From: Monodelphis domestica
Lineage: Eukaryota; Chordata; Mammalia; Didelphimorphia; Didelphidae
NCBI RefSeq assembly: GCF_027887165.1
Contig: NC_077227.1
Span: forward strand, 352,552,207-352,616,206
Length of the DNA stretch: 64,000 bases
Direction of reading: 5' to 3'
How positions within the stretch are numbered: the stretch's first letter is position 1; every line of letters begins with the position of its first letter. The notes below the pieces were generated by a model that searched no databases, was not told the DNA's origin, and saw nothing but the letters and a program-made list of their open reading frames with translations. Positions 55,350-64,000 of the stretch are shown piece by piece. The translations under genes were made by a program, and so were the position numbers.

Positions 55350-57480
55350 ATGTGGGTTCCTTTTAGGTCTTTGTCTTTTGGACTTGAAGCCTGAGTCTCT
55401 AAATTTACAAGCAGCCAACAGCTGGTAATATGCTGGTGATGTATTCCAGTTCATGTATAAATAGCATGCAGCTAAGATGGTAACACAGAAGATGGCTTAA
55501 TGCCAGTCCAGGGCCTGGAAGCTCAGGAAGAAAGAACATCAGACAATAGCTTCTCTATAGGGTAACCCAGTTTCTTTATGGGATGCATGTGAGGAGAAAA
55601 TTTTTTTACTGTTGTCCTTCACCATTCTTTTAGTACCCACTAGTATGTTGAATTTGGTGAAATACAAGAGAAGGTGGAGGAGTTTTTCTTTTGTTTTATT
55701 TATTTCTTCAAGGTGATGGTTGCTCTAGAGAAAAATCTATTTAGTATCACAATCCATTCATGTTTAGATAGGTTAAAAATATATCTCCTAGTAAATGTAG
55801 TAGGTGGGGCTCCTAGAAAAGCTTCTTTACCTTCAAGGTATTCCATGGGTACACATTTTCTAAAAAAAACAGAGTATTTAATGAAAAAAATGAAATATAG
55901 CAAAAAAAGTAGCAATAGAATATTTCCCTCATAAATCTAGAGCACTGTCTCCCACAAATATATATTCTATCAAAGGAAAAGGTAACAGTCCTCTTTAGAA
56001 GGATGGGTGGAATATTTGTGACCAGGGTTCATATATATAAGGAACAAGTATAGTTAGGGTATGTGTGTGAAGGGTTATTATTATAGGGAATGTATATATA
56101 CATATAAATTTGTGAATTGGGTTACTCATACCTCTATAGTTGCAGAGCTTTAGTCTTTTGGAGATATTACAGTCCTGTTGGATCTACTTCCTGTTAGGTA
56201 TTGTGGTGTATGGTCTCTGACCAGTATCCATCCTGGTATCACTGGTCCTCTGGTTGACTTTGTTCCAGTTGTGGTTCCATTGAGGAGAAAGTTATGGAGC
56301 TGCTTTGTTTCTCATGAGTTAGGTAGAGTCCTCAGTTAAGGTGTTACCTCCTCTACATCAGAAAAAGTGGGCTCTGTCATCTATATCCTATAGCTCAGAG
56401 GCCTGAGCTTCAATTCTATTCCGGAAGTCAGGCATTACCATAGCTAGTCCGAAAGCTAGCTGCTTGTCTCACCATAAGCAGAGTCTATCAATTCTCAATG
56501 CTTTAAGTGTGGTATTTTCTGTCCCCCTCTACCTCTTTAGGAACCAAGCTCTTTTGGAATATAGAATAGTTATCCAAGTGAGTAGTGCCTGCATCTTCCT
56601 TTACTTGCAGGGGGTAGAGTATTAGAAGTTGGGAGGGGTAGATCTATATCACAACTTTTTCAGGGTTCAACAAATTTTTGTTGTATTTGAAAATATTAAA
56701 AAAAAATTCTTAGTTTGCCCATAAAAACAGACCTTGGGTAGTTTGTTCACTGCTGTTCTATTTAAGTTTAAAAAATCCTTGTAACTCCAGCTTAATTTCT
56801 TATTGGTAATCTGCAGTCCTTCACGATCATTTCAGGGTCCCATCCTTTTGACAAATTGCCAAGGCTTTTCTGGGCCTGAGGCTTTCTAGTTTTTTCAACC
56901 CCAAGATTCTCTTTGGTTTCCCAAAAGAATTGGAGGAAGGCAAAGAACAAAAGTCCATATGTGAACCCTTAGAGGCAACATGACCACTTTAGTCTTTTTT
57001 TTTTCAGATGTCTGACTTTTTTATATCTATGTGGCAGGCAAAATTTGAGTCATACTATCAGAGAAAGTCAGTTCTTGGTAATATTATGTATGGAAAGAGT
57101 GTTAAGTTGGAAAAATACCTGGTTTTGAATCCTAGTTTTTCTTTAATGCCTATGTGACCAAACACACTTAAGTGTTCCTATTCTGTAAAATTATATTACC
57201 CCTAAGGTAACTTCTAGCTGCCTCTTCCAAATTTCTAAAGCATTCTGGGTCACGCAATCATTTCTGGGTTTTTTCAGAGGTCATAAAATATATGTTTTAC
57301 TTCAAAGCAAAACACTTAAATTCAGATTTTGGATCCTGCTTTTCTTAGAACATATGAGAGGAAGGCATAGCTTCTAAAGAATACTGAAAGACTGACCTAC
57401 TGAATGATCTTTACACATTTTCCCCAAACTCATATTGAGTGGAGGCAGCAATTTCTCTCCCTCCTTTCTACCACTATGGA
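55350..57480. other. No gene recognised
   Basis: Short frames on both strands (for example 55674-55934 and 55700-55915) overlap and show no motif. I see no repeat family that I can name in most of this stretch. A short MIR-like piece may lie at 57105-57150. Confidence 0.4.
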
Positions 57481-57489
57481 GATAGCTTC

Positions 57490-58100
57490 TTATAATGGAA
57501 AGAACTCTAAGCACTGGAGTTAGATTCAGGGGAATTCAAGTTCTAATTCCACCACTTATTGCTTATGTAACACATAGGTAGGGAGGTTGCTAAAAGGTAT
57601 TTGGTTGATAATGAGTAATTGTAATTACATATTGCTTTATAGTTCTAAAACTAATACATTACTGTATCTCATTTAATTGTCAGGAAAAATCCTATGAGAC
57701 AGGGAGATCAGGAAACTGAAGTTCAGTGGTTGGTTAAGTTCAGTGCTACTGGTTGTGTTAGGAAGAATGTAGTTCCTCTCTATATGCAGTTGTTTTTTTT
57801 CTCCAAGCTCTTTTCTGTTTGAGGTTCCTTTGTATTCCCAATGCTTAGTTTAGTGCCTGTCACATAGTAGGGACAGATGATTTATTGACTGACTGACATA
57901 TGATCTTCTGTAAACTTTGTTTTAAAAACTTATTTTCAAGTTTAGTAACAAATTCCAAGATAGAAAGGGAACGGTTAGGCAAAAGGGGTTAAGTGATTTT
58001 CACAGGGTCATACAGCTCGGAAGTGCCGGAGTCCATATTTGAACCCAGGTCTTCCTGGCTTCAGGCCTGGCACTCTTCCACTATAACATTTAGCTGCTCC
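57490..58100. repeat. MIR-type relics and SINE-like relic
   Basis: A plus-strand MIR-like piece starts at about 57495 ('gaactctaagcactggagtt'). A tail 'gcctgtcacatagtagggac' lies at 57855. From about 57925 to 58100 a reverse-strand relic reads 'ggggttaagtgattttcaca', 'acccaggtcttcctggcttc' and ends 'tttagctgctcc', either MIR or the marsupial SINE, strongly diverged. Confidence 0.5.
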
Positions 58101-58439
58101 GGTAAAGGTTGTTTTTAAAGAGTACATTTGCTAGAGGTTGTGGGCCTAGAGGAACAGAGGAAGTCAAAATAATACTCCCTAGTATTAGTGGGATTAAGAA
58201 AAAATTAAACTGCTAAGCTTCTGCCTCTAAACAAAATTCCAGTTGGAAGAAACCATCATTAATTAATATTTGGTGTGTCCTTTACAAATCTATATTTTTA
58301 TTAACGTGATACTCTGCCAAACCTATCTCTTTTCTTGGAATTCTGTGCTTTATATATGAAAAGTATCCATTTAGTTAATGGATCAAGTTTACAGACTTTA
58401 GCAAGTTGAGGGTGATAGGTTAAGTTGGTTAGGGAAATA

Positions 58440-58545
58440 GTCCAGGGTTCCTCATAAGGTTGTGAGGATCAAATGAGATATACAGGTAAGACACTTTGCA
58501 AATCTTAAAGTGCTAAATGAATGCTATTGTTATTGCTGATTCGCA
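58440..58545 (+). repeat. MIR 3' tail relic
   Basis: It reads 'cctcataaggttgtgaggat', 'caaatgagatatacaggtaa' and 'cactttgcaaatcttaaagt', the conserved MIR 3' end. Confidence 0.65.
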
Positions 58546-58593
58546 AAGGAATGGGGAAGGTTAGTCACTTGCGGTTTTTTTATTTTTTGTGGA

Positions 58594-58640
58594 TGCTCGT
58601 GCGTTTGTGTATGCGCGTGCATGTGCGTGCCTGCGTATGA
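58594..58640. repeat. Alternating purine-pyrimidine tract, Z-DNA-type
   Basis: The stretch gtgtatgcgcgtgcatgtgc and its flanks alternate purine and pyrimidine with few interruptions. Such tracts can adopt left-handed DNA. It lies at the left edge of the CpG island. Confidence 0.6.
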
Positions 58641-59399
58641 ATTTACGGGACGGCGCGGGGTGCGGAGCGCAGCGTTAATCCAGGATAGTCCGGTGGGTTC
58701 CATAGGGCTGGAGTCAGGGTGCGTCGGGGCCCAGAAGGGAAGAGAGTACTCTTAGGGTTCTTGAGTACCCAGTCCACGCAGTTGGCTCCTTGGCCATTGC
58801 CCCAAAGCCCTCTGCGGCCTTTCTACTCTTGGAGGGGCTGTCCCGCCTTCTTCCTCTGTCAGAAGAGCCCAGGCCTGGGATGAGCTCGAACTCCAGGCCC
58901 TCAGCGACGTCGCTTTCCAGAATTCTAGGAAGCCTGTCACTAATCCCCTCGCCCCCCCCGTTTCGGTGTCAATCAACTGCTGCTCGAGCCTCAATTGGTT
59001 CTAATGGAGCCATGGAGCCTCCTTGTCCCCGCCCCTTGATGTTCAGGGTTTCCTACGCCGATATACACGGGTCCCACATTGCGGAGCAACCGCTCCTGCA
59101 TGGAAAACAGTCTCCGCCCCGGGGAGTCGTTTCACCTAACAAGGGAAGGTGTATAAATCTATTGGCCAAGAAGAGTGTAGATCAAATCTCATCCCACCTT
59201 CGTTTCCGCTTTGTTCCTCCGCTACTGGTTGTTATCTGTGTCAATCTGTTACTAGGGAAAACCACCTCCTCCTAGTGTCACAGGCTACTTCTCATGTCAA
59301 TCAATAACTGCACCTCCTTCCTCGAGTTATGTCCAATTGACACTCGTTAAGAATTGAGGGCGTGCTCCAGATTGGCTATTGATTCGAACGACCCGGCAA

Positions 59400-59534
59400 C
59401 AACAGGGTAGGCTGAGCCCTGGTATATGTACCGGCGGCTGAGCACGCGTGTGTGCGGACGCCGTTGCGTGAGAGAGTTTTGCCACCCGGCCTTCTTCCGA
59501 GTCAAGACTCTTCCTCTCCCGCTCATCCCTGCAG
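59400..59534 (+). other. Candidate first exon, noncoding, ends in CAG|GTAAGT
   Basis: The sequence cctgcag|gtaagtgaggg is a consensus 5' splice site at 59534/59535. Upstream there is no ATG in good context down to about 59400, so the exon would be untranslated. Its left limit is a guess from the start of the densest CpG stretch. The downstream exon was not recognised, so the gene is unnamed; the rest of the window would be its first intron or part of it. Confidence 0.45.
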
Positions 59535-59617
59535 GTAAGTGAGGGAGGGCCACTGAAGACAGGGCAAACGAGAAAGGAACGAGTGAACTAATTTTCGCTT
59601 GGAGCCTCGCTGCTACC

Positions 59618-59692
59618 CGCAAAAAAAAAAAGGAAAAAAAGAAAAGGATAGGAAAGGAAAAGGAAAAGAAAAGGAAAAAGAGGGAAATAGCG
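59618..59692. repeat. Polypurine tract, A and G only
   Basis: About 75 bases contain almost only A and G, made of aaaagg and ggaaa units with partial mirror symmetry. Such tracts may form triplex DNA. It lies in the likely first intron, 80 bp downstream of the donor. The minus-strand frames that cross it encode runs of Phe and Leu only because of this composition. Confidence 0.7.
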
Positions 59693-60319
59693 CGATAAGG
59701 AAGTAGCAGCGCGAGCGCCGCCGCGAGGCGCATCCCCTTTTCCTCCCTTCATTCCAACGGCCGCGAGCGCGCGAGCCCCCCCCCCGCCCCCATCCACCCA
59801 GAGGCCTGCTCTACTTAAGCGCCGCGTGCGCGTCTCTTCGCGACTCGTGCTACTCCTTTGCGGGACCCATGCGGCCTTTTTAGGCACCTGCGCCGCTTGC
59901 TTGTTCAGCGACCTTAGCTCCTTCGAGCCCGGGGATCTGGGGAAGGGGGGGGGTGTCTACGGAATAAGTGTGGGATGGGATGCCGGGATTTTTTGATCTT
60001 GGGCGGGAAAGTGGGGGGCGGCCCCCGGCCCGACCGCTGGCTTTCTCTTCCTGGAGGTTCTAGGGATCGCCTGCCCCGCGATCTTTTTCCCTGGCCTCCG
60101 CAATGAGCGTGGGTCTTAAGATGGGTGCTGAGCGGAGTCGCTTCCGGAGGGGTGAAAGTGGCCTCTTCCCTGCGGAGCCTGGCGACACCGCGGGAGTTTA
60201 CTTCCTCCTCTCACGTGTGCTAATGGAAAAAGTATACCCGGCCGGAGAGGGAGGCCTCCGGCCCGCGCCTCCCTGCGGGAGTGGCCGTCAAGAAGAAAGC
60301 CTTCTGCAACCATTTAATG

Positions 60320-62030
60320 ATTGGAAGGATAGGCTGCCTGGGAATAAATATGGAGAGTGCCATTATGGAGAGGGTTTTTCTGGGATTTTGGGGAGAAGAG
60401 TTCATTTTTGCTAAGGGAGGGGAGAAAGCAAATTAGGGCAGAGCATGGGTCCGTTAGTTTTCAGAGACAAGAGTTAGCGTGGGAGAGCGGAAAGAGCCTT
60501 GGATCAGGCAGATCCTTTGCATTTAGAACTATTAGGATCATTATAGATTTCTCCCACAAGGCCTTATTTTACTCCTTAGACATCGATTTTCAAAGATAGA
60601 GATTCTTTTTTTTTTGTTTTGGGTGGGTGGACTGGACACCATCCCCGGCCTCTATTCACTAAAGTTTTCCCATGTGTAAAAAGTGGTTTGAACCAGATAA
60701 AATATAGAAGATATTTTCATGGATTTCAATATTGGCACTTAATTGGGAATTGGCAAGGAAAGAGTTGTTTAGCTGGAGGAAAGTGGGTAGAGAAATTGTG
60801 TGAGGGAGAATTTCAGAACATGGAACCTTGTATATAACTCAGCAACTTAAAAATTAACCTCATCTTAACCTATGCTCAACTAAATATGCTATGGAGATAC
60901 TTTGTTAAAGTTTGCTGGTGAGCAAATAAAAAAAAAACTTCTTGAATGCAAATCTTAAGTTCAGAATCCATGAATAATCTGGTAAGGGGAAAGGATTTTT
61001 TAGACTGTTTCAACCAGCACCTTCAAGAAGTGGAAGCCTGCCCTACTGAAATTAAAGTATTATTGGACAATTCTTAAAACGCCTTGAAAATAACCCAGTA
61101 ATTCAGCTAGCACAAATACACTCCCCATTTTTCAAATTAAAAAAAAAGAGTCGTAGAGACTTGAACTTGAATTATGCTTATTTTATAACTTGTCTCCCTA
61201 GTCAAACAGTATTTCTTGGGCTAAAAGGATTTTTTTTGGAGGTCCCCTTATGAATTATAATTGGATTTGATCTGTCCTATTTGGAAAGAACTGTTAAAAT
61301 ATAAATTTGATAGTACATTTTTGTCTTAAGAATTTAAAGTCATTCTGCGGTTTTCAAAACAAATTGAGTATAATGCAAGTAAATAAAACTAACATCTTTG
61401 TTATAGAAAGTCAGTATTTGTATATAGCTGCCCTACTGTATCCTTTTTTTGCTAACCTAATTCTTAAGGGCAGAGGTTCTTAAAACAGGTTTAGAAACTT
61501 GATTGTAATGGCTTTAATTGTAATGGCTTTAATAACTATTATTGATTTCCTTTGTAATCCCGTGTATTTTATGCATTTAAAAACATTTTGGGAAGGTGTC
61601 CATAGACTTTTCCAGAGTTCCAAAAGGAGTCCAAGACAATTTTAAGAAACTGGTTTAGAGGAAGTACCTTTTGAAAATAAAGATAGAACTAATCAGGGTT
61701 ATGTTTCCATTATGCTAAGTACATTGATTTAGCATAAAGATTCAGTATATTGGGGAATTCCTTTGAAGTTGCAACATTAGGATATAAATTTATACTTAGC
61801 CTTAGATCTGAGTTAATACACAAAGCATTCCTTTGTGTGTTTATACTTGTGTACATGCCTAATCCTCAGCTCCTTACATTGTAAGTTTTTTGAGGGCTAG
61901 GATCTTATCTTTTAAAAATCTTCATCTCTACTACCTAATTTACTCTTGGTGTTCTATACATGTTGGAATATTATTAGAAATAACTTGCAGTTATCCTGCA
62001 AGTGGCTTATCTGCAGGAAAACTGAATTAA
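60320..62030. other. Probable intron; no exon or repeat assigned
   Basis: AT-rich DNA with no frame of interest. A piece at about 61850-61970 ('cattgtaagttttttgaggg', 'aggatcttatcttttaaaa') looks like an L2/MIR tail. I saw no clear splice acceptor followed by a conserved frame. Confidence 0.4.
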
Positions 62031-62037
62031 AAAAATC

Positions 62038-62221
62038 TTTACCTTCCATTTTAAATTAGTAATGTGCTGGTCCCAAGCCAGCAGAGTGGTAAGGGTAGGT
62101 AGTGGGATTTAAAGTGACTTAACTAGGGTCACACAGCTAGGAAGTATCTGAAGTCAAATTTGAACCCAGGACTTCTGTCTGGGCCTGGCTCTCAATCCAC
62201 TGAGCCATCTATCTGCTCCCC
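62038..62221 (-). repeat. Marsupial tRNA-derived SINE
   Basis: Reverse-strand copy with 'ttaccttccattttaaatta', 'taactagggtcacacagcta', 'tttgaacccaggacttctgt' and 'tcaatccactgagccatcta'. Flanks aactgaatt on both sides (near 62020 and 62226) suggest a short target-site duplication. Confidence 0.85.
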
Positions 62222-62243
62222 AGAATAACTGAATTTATTTATT

Positions 62244-62422
62244 TAAAAGCCTCTTACCTTTTGTCTTAGAATTAATACAAAGTATTGGTTCCAAGGCAGA
62301 AGAGTGATAGGCAATTGGGGTTAAGTGACTTGCCTAGGGTCACAAGTATTTTGAGGCCAGGTCTTGACCTCCTAATTTTTTTGTACCTGACTCTCACACT
62401 ATGGAGCAACCTGGCTGCCCCA
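62244..62422 (-). repeat. Marsupial tRNA-derived SINE, diverged
   Basis: A second reverse-strand copy starts about 25 bp after the first: 'cctcttaccttttgtcttag', 'ggttccaaggcagaagagtg', 'taagtgacttgcctagggtc' and ends 'aacctggctgcccc'. The box-B region is eroded and 20-30 bp shorter than in full copies. Confidence 0.82.
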
Positions 62423-62429
62423 ATAATTT

Positions 62430-63870
62430 AATTTATACAATCTTTAAGCAATAACATTCAGTAGGCAAGCTTTCTGAAACATAGAAGTCTTTGGATTAAA
62501 ATATTCTGTGTATATCACATAAATTTTGTTTACCTGGGAGAATGCCCAACATAACACAGGGTGTTAGAGAATTTAATCATTGCTGTGATTGTGAATTGTG
62601 TCTTTGAGGAATTTTTTTGTTTAAGCATTTCCCTTGGTTTAAGAGAAAAGAGCAACTTTGCAATCAAGAGATACATTCTATTTTGCATAAGCAACAGATT
62701 TAAGAAAACTGGAGGTTTAAGTTTTATTGAAAGACTAAAATTTGGGAGTTTGATTTAATAGGTCAAAAGTAGCGATTTCTTTGTTCTATATTGAACTCAT
62801 ACTCTGGGATGGCAGCTCTTGGGGAATGCTAGGAGATTTGACAATATGTCTTTCTGACCTCCTTTTGGCTAACTTTCACAGTGTTACAGGTTTTTTTCCT
62901 TTTGTTATTTTAGCCTTTGTCACATCAAAGGATTTTAAAGATTTGCCAATGTTAGATTTGTTTTCTAGCATGAAGATAACTGAATCTAAGGTGGTGGGAT
63001 TTCTAAGATTTGTGACAAAATCAGAAGGTTCCTATTATTCTTAATAAAAGTGCCTTCCTGGTCTTTCCCTTTAGATTTTACCATTAAGTAGACTTAATAA
63101 TTATTTTAAAATGTCATAATTTTTTTATTACTAGTCTCATTATGTATTTTCTCGATTTTGGAATGCTTTTAAGGCATCAGTTGAAATAGAAGTCTTGACT
63201 CTAAAATTTTATTTTGCAGAAATAGTGTTTCTGTTAGTTAGGAAAGTTTGAAGCTATCTTTTATTGGTCAACCATCAACTGGTGAGAAAAATTTGTTGAC
63301 TCCTTTTGAGTCCTCAGGTAATTTCTGAATTTTCTCAAACCATAAAAACAAAATAGTGTTTTCACTTAAGTATATTAACACCCAATAATATCCAATGGTA
63401 TTAAAAGATAGTGCTTGTCTTTTTAAGATAGACCTAGCAGTTCAAGGTATAGTAGTGGTTTCTCTATACAGCAGTGCTTGAACTTCAGTTGTGACATGAC
63501 CTTGTCATAGATTCAGGGTCAGAAATGGCAGTTGAACTTGGGATAACTGAATTTTTCTCATTCTAGGTCTTGTACTATCCAAAAAAAAAAAAGGGAAAAA
63601 AGAGGGCCTGAGAGATCAAACAGATAGTGACAGAACTGTCTCCTCATTGTTTTAGTTTAATATTTCTGCCATGGCATATTGCTTCTTTATGCTTGCAGAA
63701 TGCGGCTTGCTTAACATTTTTGATTACCAGAAAAAGTAGGACACTACAACAGACAGTAATGAAATGCAAGGGAGAAGAATTGACATCTTAGGATACTATT
63801 TTAGACATTTTGTTTTGCATCCTAAATCAACTTACTTGAAAATGTGAAAACTTTATATTCTGGTGCAGTT
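62430..63870. other. Probable intron; no gene recognised
   Basis: The frames at 62561-62758 and 62781-63044 show no domain, and the second ends in AT-rich DNA with no supporting signal. No repeat family was assigned. Confidence 0.4.
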
Positions 63871-64000
63871 TGTTATAATGTACAAAGAGCTTTAATGCTC
63901 ATTTGATCCTCATAACATGTGAAGTAGGCAGGAGAATCAGTGCAGTTAACTTAAATTTTCTAGATAAAGATGATGGCTGGAACCATAACCCAGGTCTTTT
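63870..64000 (-). repeat. MIR-type SINE relic, cut by the window end
   Basis: Reads 'aagagctttaatgctcattt', 'gatcctcataacatgtgaag' and ends 'ataacccaggtctttt', reverse-strand MIR-like sequence. It runs to the window edge. Confidence 0.55.

Larger units (their letters stand above)
58640..60310 (+). promoter_or_regulatory. CpG-island promoter for a rightward gene
   Basis: CpG content is high over about 1.7 kb, unlike the AT-rich surroundings. Features include CCAAT-type boxes ('tcaattggttc' near 58993 and 'agattggctattgattc' near 59370), several gtataaat/TATA-like pieces such as 'ggtgtataaatctattgg' at about 59148, and an ETS-type cttccgg at about 60141. Long frames on both strands here (58752-58994, 58790-59275, 59347-59733, 59588-59887, 60103-60414) follow from base composition and are not called. 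The donor at 59535 sets the likely direction. Confidence 0.65.

Noticed and set aside
58752-60414. Several 80- to 160-codon frames in the right CpG island
   Set aside because: They overlap each other on both strands and include runs made by the polypurine tract; no conserved domain is seen.

Overview
The window reads as mammalian DNA, most likely marsupial (metatherian). It carries many copies of a tRNA-derived SINE with the ending 'ccttaccactcttctgcctt' style block, an abundant L1 family, old MIR, L2 and CR1/L3 relics, and class I and class II endogenous retrovirus LTRs. The species cannot be fixed from the sequence alone. About 52 kb in the middle is a transposon graveyard without a convincing host gene.

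Layout. At the left, 1-6.6 kb holds L2, MIR and SINE relics with no exon I can support. A CpG-rich promoter lies at about 7.25-7.75 kb. On the minus strand it holds a candidate first exon in which an ATG is followed almost at once by a consensus splice donor, so that gene would run leftward. At the right, a second CpG island (58.6-60.3 kb) holds a candidate noncoding first exon on the plus strand ending in CAG|GTAAGT, so that gene would run rightward. The two promoters point away from each other. I cannot name either gene.

Between them, in order: CR1/L3 and L2 relics (9.5-11.1 kb); a 7.6 kb minus-strand L1 (11.87-19.52 kb) with a 19 bp target-site duplication, split by an LTR and a second L1; a broken class I retrovirus with recognisable pol and a 3' LTR (19.75-25.27 kb); a hAT-transposase fragment homologous to the C-terminal region of GTF2IRD2 joined to old L1 sequence (25.27-26.25 kb), with a pogo/Tigger-like DNA element in the same L1; a minus-strand retroviral relic (28.1-35.5 kb) carrying two later L1 insertions; a cluster of related LTR-like repeats, some holding tRNA-like sequence (36.7-41.7 kb); a 3.0 kb non-L1 LINE with a perfect 9 bp target-site duplication (41.87-44.88 kb) inside an old L1; and a nest of LTR, L1, two more LTRs and a SINE (45.6-52.1 kb).

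The observation I rank highest is a repeat family with ends TGTCAA.../...TTGACA. Three of its copies carry sequence that folds partly like a tRNA: two resemble elongator tRNA-Met and one resembles tRNA-Lys. One of these copies is a 370 bp fold-back element with roughly 100 bp inverted arms. Most exact boundaries rest on target-site duplications read by eye. Family names for LTRs and LINEs are assigned from motifs and memory, not from a database search.
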